A stretch of 64,000 bases of DNA from Paraburkholderia acidicola (GCF_002362315.1 NZ_MTZV01000004.1:1178001-1242000); one strand, 5' to 3'; shown: positions 35,642 through 44,454, counted from the first letter of the stretch. Notes: generated from the sequence alone by a model not told the origin. Translations and numbers: made by a program.

Positions 35642-35706
35642 TCACCTGTAAGGAGGTGACACACATGGATGTGGGATTTCACGCCAGCGCGAGGGCCGTA
35701 CGATAA
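35642..35706 (+). other. Perfect Shine-Dalgarno inside a hairpin, leading a 13-codon frame
   Basis: AAGGAGGTGA (35650-35659), a ten-base match to the anti-Shine-Dalgarno, precedes ATG at 35665 by 5 bases. The frame codes MDVGFHASARAVR and stops at 35706. TCACCT (35642-35647) pairs with AGGTGA (35654-35659) across GTAAGG, so the ribosome-binding site sits in a hairpin. It could be a micro-protein, a leader peptide or a regulated leader that has lost its gene. Confidence 0.4.
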
Positions 35707-35739
35707 CCGGATATTGTTGTCGACTCGATAGACTGGGGA

Positions 35740-35761
35740 TACCTATCAGTCTGGATAGGTA
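35740..35761. repeat. Inverted repeat TACCTATC-N6-GATAGGTA
   Basis: A perfect 8-base dyad with a 6-base loop between the mini-frame and the terminator. It could be a second hairpin of the same short transcript or an operator. No matching second copy is seen in the window. Confidence 0.45.
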
Positions 35762-35780
35762 AAACTCCGAACGCTGAAAC

Positions 35781-35809
35781 AACAAAGCCGGCACAAGGCC
35801 GGCTTTGTT
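35781..35809. terminator. Rho-independent terminator, probably for tRNA-Ala
   Basis: AACAAAGCCGGC pairs with GCCGGCTTTGTT around the loop ACAAG: a 12-base stem. Read on the minus strand, the 3' arm ends in a T-rich TTTGTTGTTT 75 bases beyond the tRNA 3' end. It may also end the short plus-strand transcript. Confidence 0.75.
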
Positions 35810-35880
35810 TGGGAAGCGTCTCTCTACACTTGCTGCAAAGACATACGACGCGTCTCATGCAGAACTACCAGAAATACGTT

Positions 35881-35956
<76 letters not shown>

Positions 35957-36024
35957 AACGACGTTGCGATTCTAGCACACCGTTTTTGCGTTTTGCGACG
36001 CGCCCGACCACTGCCAGGACGGCC

Positions 36025-36387
36025 TTATTTGGCCGGTGCGCCGGCCAGCACCCAGTCGACAACCGTGCGGATATCCGCATCGCTCATCGACGGGTGGGAG
36101 GGCATCGGAATCACACCCCAGACGCCCGATCCACCATCTTTCACCTTGCGCGCCAGCTTCGCCCGCGCCTCGCCATCGCCCTTGTACTTCGCGGCAATCT
36201 GCTGGAACGCCGGGCCAACCAGTTTGCGATCGATTGCGTGACAACCCATGCACGCATTGCGGCTCGCAATCACCTGGCCGGCTGGTACATCGGCAGCACG
36301 AACAACCGGCACGCAGGCCACAACCAGCAGCGCCGAGCACATCCATCGAGCTAAACGCACACCGCGCATCCCGACCGTCACGCTCAT
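36025..36387 (-). CDS. Class I c-type cytochrome (c551/c552-like)
   Basis: A 120-residue periplasmic monohaem cytochrome. The signal peptide runs to about residue 32. C46-M-G-C49-H50 binds haem; the sixth ligand is M95 in IPMPSHP. Length and the 'IGRKLVGPAF'-like segment (DRKLVGPAFQQIA) match cytochrome c551. The start ATG overlaps the dolP stop (ATGA), so it is the distal gene of the diaA-dolP-cytochrome unit. Confidence 0.9.
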   Translation of the reverse strand: MSVTVGMRGVRLARWMCSALLVVACVPVVRAADVPAGQVIASRNACMGCHAIDRKLVGPAFQQIAAKYKGDGEARAKLARKVKDGGSGVWGVIPMPSHPSMSDADIRTVVDWVLAGAPAK

Positions 36388-37181
36388 TTTTGCGGCGCGG
36401 CCGGATTGCCCGGCTGTACGGCTTTCGAGTTCGTCACCGGTGCAGGCGCCTGCTGCTCGAGCGGACGCGCCGTCACCGACGAATCCGGCACCGCGCCGAC
36501 CGTCGGTTCGCTCGCAGCCGACTGCGCGTCAGGCGCTGCCACCGACGTCGACGATGCCGCCGCAGCAGCCGCCGCTTCCTGTGGCTGGATGTACTGGAAC
36601 ACCTTCACGACCTGCACGACACCCGGCACCCGGCTCGCCACATCGGCGCCGCGATTGCCTTCGTCGACGGTAACGAGGCCCATCAGGTACACGATGCCGC
36701 GCTCGCACACCACCTTGTAGTTGTTCGCGGAGATGTTCTTCTCGGCGATCAGCGCGGTTTTAACCCGGGTTTCGAGGTAGGTGTCGTTGCTACGCGAGGT
36801 GTAAGCGCTGGCCGCCTGCACCGCGAGTTCGTTGGCAATCGTATTCACGTTGTTGATACCGCGCACCAGCGTGTCGGCTTTCTGCTTCGACGCATCGTCG
36901 GGTACTTCACCGGTGATCAGCACGCGCCGGTTGAACACCGCCACATTGATGTGCGATGCGTCCGGCAGGTTGCTGCTGAGCTGGGACAGCGCCTTCACCT
37001 GAATCTCGCGGTCTTCGGTCTGCGCGCCGAGCGTGCGGCGGTCGGTTGCGAGTAGCGCACCGCCGCCGGCAGCACCTGCCACAGCCAGCACACAGCCCTG
37101 CAAGGTCGCGGCCAGTCCGGCGGCGAGGCTCACCACGAGCGTGGTACGTACAAGCGTTCTTTTGACGCGGGTTGCGCTCAT
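36384..37181 (-). CDS. dolP: BON-domain outer-membrane lipoprotein DolP
   Basis: A 265-residue lipoprotein with lipobox LQGC (C30) and two BON domains, about 57-120 and 135-200. The start of the mature part, GGALLATDRRTLGAQTEDREIQVKA, is characteristic of YraP/DolP, which supports outer-membrane integrity. After the second BON domain comes an Ala/Pro/Gln-rich tail of about 65 residues not found in E. coli DolP. The start at 37181 opens the signal peptide. It follows diaA by 20 bases. Confidence 0.9.
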   Translation of the reverse strand: MSATRVKRTLVRTTLVVSLAAGLAATLQGCVLAVAGAAGGGALLATDRRTLGAQTEDREIQVKALSQLSSNLPDASHINVAVFNRRVLITGEVPDDASKQKADTLVRGINNVNTIANELAVQAASAYTSRSNDTYLETRVKTALIAEKNISANNYKVVCERGIVYLMGLVTVDEGNRGADVASRVPGVVQVVKVFQYIQPQEAAAAAAASSTSVAAPDAQSAASEPTVGAVPDSSVTARPLEQQAPAPVTNSKAVQPGNPAAPQK

Positions 37182-37201
37182 CAACAAACTCTCCTTCTGG
37201 G

Positions 37202-37789
37202 TCAATCTTCGCCGAGCAACATGGCATCGATGCCGTCGCACAGACAATGGATGGTCAGCACATGAACTTCGTGGATACGTGCAGTACGCGCCGACGGCAC
37301 GCAGATGTGAATGTCGGTGTCGGTCAGCAGGTTATTGAACTCGCCGCCGCCGTTGCCGGTCAGCGCGACTACGATCATTTCGCGCTCGTGCGCGGCGTCG
37401 ATTGCGGCCAGTACGTTGGCGGCATCGCCCGCGGCGGAAAGCGCGAACAGCACGTCGCCCGGCTGACCGAGCGCGCGGACCTGCTTCGAGAAGATCTGCT
37501 CGAACGCGTAATGGCTGGCGATGGCGGTCAATACGGAGGAATCGGCGGTTAGCGCGATCGCGGGCAACTCCGGGCGCTCGCGCTCGAAACGGCCAATCAG
37601 TTTCGCGGCGAACTGCTGCGCGTCGGCGGCGGAACCGCCGTTACCGCACGCAAGAATGCGATTGCCGTTGGCAAGCGCGGCGAACATCGCGTCGATGGCC
37701 GCGGCGATCGGCATCGATAGCGCTTCGATGGCTTCGTGTATCACCTCCGCGCTTTCGCGGAAGTGCTGTTGAATGCGTTCGACTGACAT
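37202..37789 (-). CDS. diaA: SIS-domain DiaA/GmhA-like protein
   Basis: A 195-residue SIS-domain protein. LACGNGGSAADAQQFAAKLIGRFERERP is the conserved sugar-phosphate loop, and HEVHVLTIHCLCDGID is the C-terminal helix. Sequence alone cannot separate phosphoheptose isomerase GmhA from the DnaA initiator-associating protein DiaA; the rsmI-yraN-dolP neighbourhood matches diaA. The start at 37789 is selected over one 39 bases upstream. Confidence 0.85.
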   Translation of the reverse strand: MSVERIQQHFRESAEVIHEAIEALSMPIAAAIDAMFAALANGNRILACGNGGSAADAQQFAAKLIGRFERERPELPAIALTADSSVLTAIASHYAFEQIFSKQVRALGQPGDVLFALSAAGDAANVLAAIDAAHEREMIVVALTGNGGGEFNNLLTDTDIHICVPSARTARIHEVHVLTIHCLCDGIDAMLLGED

Positions 37790-37913
37790 CGACTCTCTAT
37801 GGTGTGCTGCGTCGCGGCCGCATCGCACGCGGCCCGTGTTGTGAAGATCGGGCGTTCATCCGCCCCGTTCGCGTCCGCAAGTTTAGCGTACTCGTGCACG
37901 CTATCCGGCAGGT

Positions 37914-38396
37914 TTAGAGGTCGTCGGCACGAAATGCGTCGCGTAGCCAGACGAGCCGGCCTGCTTCGAACGCAACGACGTCGAACCGGCAGGCGGGCAT
38001 CCCGCCATTCTGGTGCGCCAAACGAGTCGCGAGAAAATGCTGTGCGGCGCGCAACAGCCGTTGCCGTTTGTGCCAACCGACACTTGCCACAGCGCCGCCG
38101 TAGCGACGCTGTGCACGCGCTCTCACTTCGACGAATACGAGCGTGCCGTCCCGATCGCGCATCACGAGGTCGATTTCGCCGCCGCGGCACACGACATTGC
38201 GTGCCACGAAGCGTAGCCGCTGATGCTGCAGGAACACGAGCGCATGTGCTTCAAATGCCGCGCCGACGAGCTTCGACCCGCGTTGCGGCGGAAAGTTGTC
38301 GTCGGCGGACTGAACACGCGTTGGCGTTGGCGTTGGCGTTGGCGTTGGCGTTGGCGTTGGCGTTGGCGTTGGCGTTGGCGTTGGCGCTCGCCCCAT
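37914..38396 (-). CDS. yraN: UPF0102 YraN-like protein with Thr-Pro N-terminal extension
   Basis: The 160-residue reading starts MGRA and runs through eleven Thr-Pro pairs before the normal YraN domain ([15 protein letters not shown], then [19 protein letters not shown] and LVFVEVRAR). YraN has a Holliday-junction-resolvase-like fold with D and E-x-R/K active-site residues, but unknown activity. The extension is encoded by the hexanucleotide array. An earlier ATG at 38468 overlaps rsmI. A short form starting after the repeat would need a non-ATG start. Confidence 0.78.
   Translation of the reverse strand: MGRAPTPTPTPTPTPTPTPTPTPTPTRVQSADDNFPPQRGSKLVGAAFEAHALVFLQHQRLRFVARNVVCRGGEIDLVMRDRDGTLVFVEVRARAQRRYGGAVASVGWHKRQRLLRAAQHFLATRLAHQNGGMPACRFDVVAFEAGRLVWLRDAFRADDL
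38321..38386. repeat. Hexanucleotide microsatellite (TTGGCG)11
   Basis: Eleven perfect TTGGCG units between divergent yraN and rsmI, ending 80 bases before the rsmI ATG. On the minus strand they encode Thr-Pro. Slippage by whole units would preserve the yraN frame while changing the rsmI upstream spacing by 6 bases per unit. Confidence 0.95.
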
Positions 38397-38466
38397 GCGG
38401 TCCGGAATACGACTGGCTGCGTGGCACAATGGCGGCCTTGCTTTGTCTGTCTGCGGGTTCCGTCTC

Positions 38467-39339
38467 ATGACTCCTCTCTCCGAACTCGCCCAAGGGCAGC
38501 AGTACCCCGCCCCTGCGCTCTATGTCGTGGCGACACCGATCGGCAACGTTGCCGACATCACGTTGCGCGCCTTGCATGTGCTCGGACTCGCGGACCGCAT
38601 TGCCGCCGAAGACACCCGCAACACCGGCCAGTTACTCGCACGCTACGGCATCTCGAAGCCGCTCGTCGCCGTGCATCAGCACAACGAGCGGGCCGCGGCG
38701 CAGCGCATCGTCGAATACCTGCAGGCAGGAGAACGTGTGGCCTACGTGTCCGATGCCGGGACGCCGGGCATTTCCGACCCCGGCGCGAAACTCGTCGAAG
38801 CGGCGCGCGAAGCGGGCTTCCCGGTCGTGCCGCTGCCCGGCGCCAGCGCGCTTGCCACCGCGTTGAGCGCAGCCGGCGACTGGGCCGAAACGTTCTCGTT
38901 TCTCGGCTTCCTGCCGCCCAAGGCAAAGCAACGTGCGACGATGCTGCAGCCGCTCGCGGGTCATCCGTACGCGATGGTGTTCTACGAGGCGCCGCACCGC
39001 ATTCTCGAAACCGTGACGGCGCTCGCCGACGCGTTTGGCGGTGCACGGCGCATGCTGATCGCCCGTGAGCTGACGAAATTACACGAGGCGTTGCACGTGA
39101 GCACCCTGGCCGATGGACCAGCGTGGCTCGCCGCCGATCCGAACCGGCAACGCGGCGAATTCGTGCTGGTGGTCGAAGGGATGAAAGCCCAGGCGACCGA
39201 CGAAGCGGATCACGACGCGCTGCTGGGCCTGCTGCTGGAGGAGTTGTCGGTGAGCAGTGCGGCGCGCGTGGCGGCGTCGATCACCGGTACATCGCGCAAC
39301 GCGCTGTATACGCGCGCACTTGCGCTCAAGAAAGACTGA
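38467..39339 (+). CDS. rsmI: 16S rRNA 2'-O-ribose C1402 methyltransferase RsmI
   Basis: A 290-residue tetrapyrrole-methylase-fold enzyme. [46 protein letters not shown] and [12 protein letters not shown] are RsmI signatures. It modifies C1402 in the decoding centre together with RsmH. The start ATG at 38467 is preferred to 38395, because residues before it are encoded by promoter-like and repeat-adjacent sequence. A terminator overlaps its stop. Confidence 0.95.
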   Translation: MTPLSELAQGQQYPAPALYVVATPIGNVADITLRALHVLGLADRIAAEDTRNTGQLLARYGISKPLVAVHQHNERAAAQRIVEYLQAGERVAYVSDAGTPGISDPGAKLVEAAREAGFPVVPLPGASALATALSAAGDWAETFSFLGFLPPKAKQRATMLQPLAGHPYAMVFYEAPHRILETVTALADAFGGARRMLIARELTKLHEALHVSTLADGPAWLAADPNRQRGEFVLVVEGMKAQATDEADHDALLGLLLEELSVSSAARVAASITGTSRNALYTRALALKKD

Positions 39340-39363
39340 AGGGCCGCACAGGCGGCCCTTCAG
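39336..39363. terminator. Bidirectional terminator between rsmI and rlpA
   Basis: CTGAAGGGCCGC pairs with GCGGCCCTTCAG around ACAG: a perfect 12-base stem that includes the rsmI stop codon. There is no clear T run on either side, but the location between convergent genes supports termination. Confidence 0.7.
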
Positions 39364-39406
39364 GGAGACATCTAGCGATCGCGCGGCAGCAATTCCGCGT
39401 ACCGGC

Positions 39407-40015
39407 TTACCTCGTCGAATTCGCCGCGAGTATTTCGTTGCGTGCGGCCTTGACTTCCTGCTGCGACAAACCTTCGATCTTCACGCGAGCGGTACCGGCA
39501 TGCTGCAGGTCCAGTTCGAGCGCCGCGGCGTAAGACAGGTCGATCACGCGGCCACGAGCGTACGGCCCACGATCGTTGATGCGCACGATCACCGAACGCG
39601 TTGTGGTCGGGTTCGTCACGCGCACGTATGAGCCCATCGGCAGCGTGCGGTGCGCAGCGGTCAGCGCGTGCATGTTGTAGCGCTCGCCGTTCGCGGTACG
39701 GCGACCGTGGAAACGCGGGCCGTACCACGAGGCGCGGCCGGTCTGATGGAAATCCGAGACGTCCGGGCCGCCTTCGGTCAGCGGTTCGGCGTCGGCCAGC
39801 GACTTGTCGCCCGCCTTCGCATCGGCGCCGGAAGCCGGCACACCGAACGCGGCGCCGTAGGCTACCGGTGCGCTCAGATCACTGCCTGCATGCGCGCTCC
39901 GGGTGCTGAGCGGCGTGTTGCTGGCCTGATCGGCGGGGCCAGGAGGCATCGCGCACCCCGCCAGCACAAAAAAGGCAAAAAGACTCCCGATACGTCGGGG
40001 CAACCGAGTTTTCAT
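39407..40015 (-). CDS. rlpA: RlpA-family septal lytic transglycosylase lipoprotein
   Basis: A 202-residue outer-membrane lipoprotein (lipobox LAGC, C21). After a disordered segment, a double-psi beta-barrel domain starts at about 92: [41 protein letters not shown], then [22 protein letters not shown]. RlpA cleaves glycan strands lacking stem peptides at the septum. No C-terminal SPOR domain is present, unlike E. coli RlpA, so septal targeting may differ. Confidence 0.92.
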   Translation of the reverse strand: MKTRLPRRIGSLFAFFVLAGCAMPPGPADQASNTPLSTRSAHAGSDLSAPVAYGAAFGVPASGADAKAGDKSLADAEPLTEGGPDVSDFHQTGRASWYGPRFHGRRTANGERYNMHALTAAHRTLPMGSYVRVTNPTTTRSVIVRINDRGPYARGRVIDLSYAAALELDLQHAGTARVKIEGLSQQEVKAARNEILAANSTR

Positions 40016-40154
40016 AAACGTGCTTCACATTGTCGAGCCGCATCACGCGATAGCTGCGTGTTGCATGCGACTCCGGCGGCAAGGCAAAAGCCAACGCCTG
40101 CGCGAGGCGCAGAGCGTCGTAGCCCGGATGCGGCAATTTCTGCCGCTACCGCAC

Positions 40155-40470
40155 GGTTAGTTTTCACGTCTGGCGCAACCTGTCCCCGGCAGCCTGACCA
40201 GACCCCACATGCCGCCATCGAACGTGGCAAACACGTTCTTGAGCGCCGACAACCATGGCGCCCAGGAACAGCGGCGTAGGCCCCACCCAGCGTCACGGCA
40301 GCTTGGCCGTAGCAGGCGCGTGGCGCCTGGCTGGGTAAGACGTGTGCATCGAAACCTGTCGATGCTGGATTTGCCGTCAACAACTGACGGCACTTGCTTG
40401 ACGGCGCCCGCTCGTCCTTTCAGATCAGGGTTCGGGTCGCCCAGTGGCAGCACGGTTTCCCGTGCACAAG
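40155..40470 (-). ncRNA. Candidate structured RNA or long rlpA leader, unidentified
   Basis: A 315-base segment packed with stems (plus coordinates): 40450-40465 with a GAAA loop on the minus strand; 40373-40380, able to pair with either 40385-40391 or 40398-40405; 40346-40365; a three-way junction closed by 40285-40290/40331-40336 and holding hairpins 40295-40310 and 40313-40329; 40221-40237; and 40198-40203/40168-40173. A TATAAT lies just upstream. I find none of the RNase P, tmRNA or 4.5S RNA landmarks. The end is undefined; it may read through into rlpA. Confidence 0.5.
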
Positions 40471-40476
40471 GTCGCC

Positions 40477-40482
40477 ATTATA
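40477..40482 (-). promoter_or_regulatory. Consensus -10 box TATAAT
   Basis: On the minus strand GGGTATAATGG places a consensus -10 about seven bases before the first stem of the structured segment. The -35 is unclear: a TTGGGA lies 20 bases upstream, longer than the usual 17. Confidence 0.5.
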
Positions 40483-40647
40483 CCCAAATCACATCGCCGC
40501 CCTCCCAAACGAGGGATAACCCCATGAATCTTTACTGAATTTTTATCTGCGGCACGAAAGATGCGCCTGCTGCACCCACCTCTTGCGACGACCGGCGCAG
40601 GCACGGAGCGGCCGGTACAATCGCAGTTTTAGAGCCGCGCGTACGCC

Positions 40648-41292
40648 ATGAAAGTCACCTTGATACCGGTCACCCCATTTCAGCAGAATTGCTCGTTACT
40701 CGTCTGCGAGGCAACCGGCCGCGCGGCCGTCGTCGATCCGGGCGGCGACCTCGATATCATCCAGGGCGAAGTCGCGCGGCAGGCGGTCACGGTGGAAAAA
40801 GTGCTCCTCACGCACGGCCACATCGATCACTGCGCCGGCGCGAAAACGCTCGCGGCGCACTATGGCGTACCGATCGAAGGTCCGCATCCGGACGAGCGTT
40901 TCTGGCTCGACAAGCTGCCCGATCAGAGCACACGCTTCGGCTTCCCGGCCGCTGAAGCATTCGAACCGGACCGTTGGCTGCACGACGGCGACACCGCAAA
41001 GTTCGGTGACGAACAGTTCGAGGTGTATCACTGCCCCGGCCATACACCGGGCCACATCGTGTTTTTCAGCCGCGCGCACCGGCTCGCGCTGGTCGGCGAC
41101 GTGCTGTTCGCGGGCTCGATCGGACGCACCGACTTTCCGCGCGGCAACCATGCGGACCTGATCCGCTCGATCCGCGAAAAACTCTGGCCGCTCGGCGACG
41201 ACGTGACCTTCGTGCCGGGCCACGGTCCCACTTCGACATTCGGCGCGGAGCGTCAGACCAATCCGTACGTGGCAGACGGAGTCGGCGCATGA
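40648..41292 (+). CDS. MBL-fold hydrolase, glyoxalase II-like (YcbL type)
   Basis: A 214-residue metallo-beta-lactamase-fold hydrolase. The metal site is H56-x-H58-x-D60-H61 ([12 protein letters not shown]), with further ligands in [18 protein letters not shown] and [22 protein letters not shown] is typical of the YcbL/GloB2 branch, which hydrolyses lactoylglutathione-like thioesters. Its stop overlaps the start of the exonuclease gene. Confidence 0.88.
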   Translation: MKVTLIPVTPFQQNCSLLVCEATGRAAVVDPGGDLDIIQGEVARQAVTVEKVLLTHGHIDHCAGAKTLAAHYGVPIEGPHPDERFWLDKLPDQSTRFGFPAAEAFEPDRWLHDGDTAKFGDEQFEVYHCPGHTPGHIVFFSRAHRLALVGDVLFAGSIGRTDFPRGNHADLIRSIREKLWPLGDDVTFVPGHGPTSTFGAERQTNPYVADGVGA

Positions 41293-41933
41293 GCGAGGAA
41301 ATCTACGTCAGCACCGACGTCGAAGCCGACGGCCCGATTCCCGGCCCGCACTCGATGCTGAGTTTCGCGTCCGCGGCCTACACCGCGGACAAGCGCCTCG
41401 TCGCCACCTTCTCGGCCAACCTCGAGTTGCTGGAGGGCGCCAAGCCGCATCCGGTGCAGGAAGCCTGGTGGAAAACGCAGCCGGAGGCGTGGGCCGCCTG
41501 CCGGCTCGACCTGCAGCAGCCGGAAGCCGCGCTGAACAAGTACGTCGAATGGGTCGAGGCGCTGCCGGGCAAGCCGGTCTTCGTCGCGATGCCGGCCGGC
41601 TTCGATTTCACGTTCATGTTCTGGTACATGATGCGTTTCGCCGGCCGCTGTCCGTTCTCGTGGTCCGCGCTCGACATCAAGACACTCGCGTTCGCGATGA
41701 CGGGATTGCCGTATCGCAAGTGCATCAAACCGCGGCTGCCGAAGCACTGGTTCGACGATCATCCGCATACGCACGTCGCGCTCGACGACGCGATCGAGCA
41801 GGGCGCGCTGTTCTGCAACATGCTCGCCGAGCTACGTGCGTCGCAGGCCTCCACTGCCGCCGCTGCAAACGGCGCTGCGGATTCTGATGGGGACGACTCA
41901 GCACGAAAAACCGCTGAGGGTGGCGCAAATTAG
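41289..41933 (+). CDS. Probable 3'-5' exonuclease (DEDD type)
   Basis: A 214-residue RNase-H-like protein. D10 and E12 in [14 protein letters not shown] form motif [12 protein letters not shown] near the C-terminus gives the motif III His and Asp. It resembles the short exonuclease-like proteins seen in Burkholderia rather than DnaQ itself. The C-terminal 30 residues are Ala/Asp-rich. Coupled to the MBL gene by an ATGA overlap; the substrate is unknown. Confidence 0.78.
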   Translation: MSEEIYVSTDVEADGPIPGPHSMLSFASAAYTADKRLVATFSANLELLEGAKPHPVQEAWWKTQPEAWAACRLDLQQPEAALNKYVEWVEALPGKPVFVAMPAGFDFTFMFWYMMRFAGRCPFSWSALDIKTLAFAMTGLPYRKCIKPRLPKHWFDDHPHTHVALDDAIEQGALFCNMLAELRASQASTAAAANGAADSDGDDSARKTAEGGAN

Positions 41934-42023
41934 GGAATCTCCCTCATAAGAGCCGGTATACATTGCGTTTCGTTTTCGCGGCCTCTACCATTTGGCTATA
42001 CCGCGACGCACACGGAGGCGCAG

Positions 42024-42482
42024 TTGACACTCGATACGTTCTCTCAAAAGATCCTGCGTCTGCTGCAGCTGGACGCGCGCCGCTCGGTCCAGGAAATCTC
42101 CGATCAGGTCGGCCTGTCGAGTACGCCCTGCTGGCGGCGGATCAAGGACATGGAGCAATCGGGCGTGATCCAGCGCTATACAGCGTTGCTCGATCGGGAG
42201 AAGCTGGGGCTCCATGTCTGCGCGCTCGCCCACATTCACCTGACCCGGCACACCGAAGGCGGCGTCGAGCAGTTCGAGCGCGAAATCGCCACCTGCCCGG
42301 AAGTGACCGAGTGCTACAGCACGACCGGCGAATCCGACTACATCCTGAAAATCGTCGCGCCCGATATCAAGGCCTACGACGCGTTCCTGCACGAACGCAT
42401 CTTCAAGATTCCCGCCGTTGCCCAGGTTCGGACGAGCGTCGTGCTGCGTGAGATCAAGTTCGATACGCAGTTGCCGCTGTAG
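42024..42482 (+). CDS. Lrp/AsnC-family regulator
   Basis: A 152-residue regulator with helix-turn-helix at about 20-45 (SVQEISDQVGLSSTPCWRRIKDME) and a ligand-sensing RAM domain (CPEVTECYSTTGESDYILKIVAPD). A TTG start at 42024 is required; GGAGG lies 6 bases upstream, and no ATG lies between that site and the conserved LDTFSQKILRLL. Its final coding segment is the first copy of a tandem repeat that continues downstream. Confidence 0.88.
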   Translation: MTLDTFSQKILRLLQLDARRSVQEISDQVGLSSTPCWRRIKDMEQSGVIQRYTALLDREKLGLHVCALAHIHLTRHTEGGVEQFEREIATCPEVTECYSTTGESDYILKIVAPDIKAYDAFLHERIFKIPAVAQVRTSVVLREIKFDTQLPL

Positions 42483-42700
42483 CGCTGAGGGGCGGCTTCG
42501 TCAGGCGACATCGCGCAAGTTCGCGCGAGCGTTGTACTGCGGTGAAATCAAGTTCGACACGCAATTCCCGCTGTAGAGCCGCGGAGATGTCTTCGTCAGG
42601 CGCCGTCGCGAAGTCCGCGCGAGCGGTGTACTACGGCGAAATCAAGTTCGACACGCAATTGCCACTGCAAGAACGCAGAGCGTCTTCATCAGGCGAGGTC
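42421..42700. repeat. Three ~94-base tandem copies of the Lrp gene's 3' end
   Basis: The segment from GTTCG..GAGCG through ATCAAGTTCGA and on to CGTCAGGCG recurs three times, with the ATCAAG core at 42453, 42547 and 42641 (exact period 94). Copy 1 encodes the Lrp C-terminus; copies 2 and 3 are outside it. The last copy runs into the end of the convergent CDF gene. Confidence 0.85.
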
Positions 42701-43942
42701 GCGATGTTCGCGGACCAGTTCGCCCTGCGGCGCCGACAAGGCGGTTGCCTTTAGTACGCTCAGCCTTCGCGCACCCAGACGACGTTGCAACTCCACGCGG
42801 TCGATACGGGCCAGCCAGGCCCCGTCATCTTCATCACTGCGTTCATCGCTGCGCTCCCGCGACGGCCGCAAGACCAGTTCGATATCGAGCCCACTGCTCA
42901 GATAGTGCAGATTGACCGCCTCGACAACCACACCCTGTCCTGCCAGCGCCGAATTCAGTTCGTCAACGATGCGCTCGCGCGGCGGCAGATCGACGGGCGG
43001 CCGTGCCAGCGTGTCGTTCTCGGGGTCGACGTGAATCAGCGCATCGAGCACGCGCGGGTCGGTCAACAGGCGCGCTCGCGCCGACTCGGCGATGTAATGC
43101 CCTTCAGATACAGAGATCAGCGGATCGACGAGGATATGTGCGTCGACGAGCGCGAAGTCGCCCATCTTGCGGGTGCGCAGTTCATGCACATCGCGCACAC
43201 CGGACGTCGCCAGCAACAAGGTGCGCAGGCCGGTGGACGCCGCTTCGTCCAGCGCACGGTCCGACAGATCCTGCAGCGCGTCCCAGCCGAACACCCAGCC
43301 CATGCGCGCCACCATGAAGCCGACGATCGCCGCGGCGATCGGATCGAGCAGACGCACGCCCGCGAGACTGCCGATAATGCCCAGCGCGACCACCAGCGAC
43401 GACGCCGCATCCGACCTTGCATGCCATGCGTTCGCGATCAGCATGGCGGAGCGCACGCGTTGCGCCTCGCGCAGCATGTAGCGGAACAGCGCTTCCTTCG
43501 AGACGAGCACGAGTACCGCAACGACCAGCGCGCTCAGATGGACGGCCGGAATCGCCTCGATATCCGCGAGCCGGGTGCCCGCGCGCCAGAGCATGCCGAC
43601 ACCCACGGCGATCAGCAGCGCGCCGAGAAACAGCGACGCGACCGTTTCATAGCGACTATGGCCGTAGTTGTGATCGGCGTCGGGTTGCGCGCCGCTATGG
43701 CGGTTGGCAATCAGTACGACAAGGTCGGATACGAGATCGGATAGTGAATGGACGCCGTCGGCAATCAACGCCTGGGAATGCGCCAAAACTCCGACGATTA
43801 ATTGCAATGCGCTCAATATCGCATTGAGCACGATACTCACAACCGTGGTTTTACGTGCGACCCGATGTTTCTCGCCGGATTGTGCGATAGCGGCTGAAGG
43901 CATACGAATGAAAGCAAACTGTCGGTAGACGGTATCCGTCAT
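42689..43942 (-). CDS. Cation diffusion facilitator transporter
   Basis: A 417-residue CDF exporter, probably for Zn/Co/Fe, with six predicted membrane helices. The two metal-binding motifs are HSLSD (in IADGVHSLSDLVSD) and HARSD (in NAWHARSDAASS), with NYGHSRYE between. A long cytoplasmic C-terminal domain has a charged ERSDERSDEDD stretch. Starts at 43978 (GTG), 43942 or 43903 are all possible. Its last ~6 codons lie in the tandem repeat. Confidence 0.86.
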   Translation of the reverse strand: MTDTVYRQFAFIRMPSAAIAQSGEKHRVARKTTVVSIVLNAILSALQLIVGVLAHSQALIADGVHSLSDLVSDLVVLIANRHSGAQPDADHNYGHSRYETVASLFLGALLIAVGVGMLWRAGTRLADIEAIPAVHLSALVVAVLVLVSKEALFRYMLREAQRVRSAMLIANAWHARSDAASSLVVALGIIGSLAGVRLLDPIAAAIVGFMVARMGWVFGWDALQDLSDRALDEAASTGLRTLLLATSGVRDVHELRTRKMGDFALVDAHILVDPLISVSEGHYIAESARARLLTDPRVLDALIHVDPENDTLARPPVDLPPRERIVDELNSALAGQGVVVEAVNLHYLSSGLDIELVLRPSRERSDERSDEDDGAWLARIDRVELQRRLGARRLSVLKATALSAPQGELVREHRDLA

Positions 43943-44088
43943 TCTACCCGCGAGGCATCTCGAAAGATGCTCGGCCACTCAAAAATACCCTTTTAAATCA
44001 GCCGCTTACTGGAACACGAAGCATTCGTATTCAAGCCCTCAACACGTTCTGTCACGACGCTATCCACCGTGGAACCGACTGACGATAA

Positions 44089-44120
44089 AAAACCGCGCTC
44101 CTTGCGGATAACGCGGTTTT
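44089..44120 (-). terminator. Rho-independent terminator of hns
   Basis: AAAACCGCG pairs with CGCGGTTTT across a 14-base loop. On the minus strand the stem is followed by a T run (TTTTTT). It lies 35 bases after the hns stop. Confidence 0.85.
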
Positions 44121-44154
44121 ATTGACGCTTCACACCGTGAGGTGCGATCGGGCA

Positions 44155-44454
44155 TTATTTCTGGATAAGAAACTTCTCGCGATCCAATCCCGCGATCCAC
44201 CGCGGCGGTTTGCCGCGGCCCGACCACGTACTGCCGCTATCCGGGTCGCGATACTTCGGTGCAACGCCTGCGCGCGGACGGCCAGCCTTGGCGTGCTTGC
44301 CGCGACCGCCGCCGAGTTCGGCCAGGGTAATACCGTAGTCGGTCATTTTCTGCTTGATCTCGTTCAGCACTTCGGCATATTCGCGTGCCTTGGCTTCTTC
44401 GATCTGCTTTTCCAGCTTTTCTCGCTGAGCGAGAAGGTCCTTGTAGGAAGACAT
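44155..44454 (-). CDS. H-NS family nucleoid protein
   Basis: A 99-residue H-NS/BpH3-type protein. The N-terminal coiled coil (residues 5-45, SSYKDLLAQREKLEKQIEEA) mediates oligomerisation, and the C-terminal AGRPRAGVAPKYRD...TWSGRGKPPRWI is the DNA-binding domain of betaproteobacterial H-NS. The start follows a weak AAGGCAAACT. The unusually AT-rich upstream region suggests self-silencing. Confidence 0.92.
   Translation of the reverse strand: MSSYKDLLAQREKLEKQIEEAKAREYAEVLNEIKQKMTDYGITLAELGGGRGKHAKAGRPRAGVAPKYRDPDSGSTWSGRGKPPRWIAGLDREKFLIQK

Noticed and set aside
40157..40453. 98-residue minus-strand frame as a protein gene
   Set aside because: No ribosome-binding site. Its composition follows the hairpins, and the TATAAT and stems favour RNA.
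40155..40470. RNase P RNA (suggested by the nearby rsmI, as in Pseudomonas)
   Set aside because: The invariant GAGGAAAGTCC and ACAGAA segments of class A RNase P are absent on both strands here.
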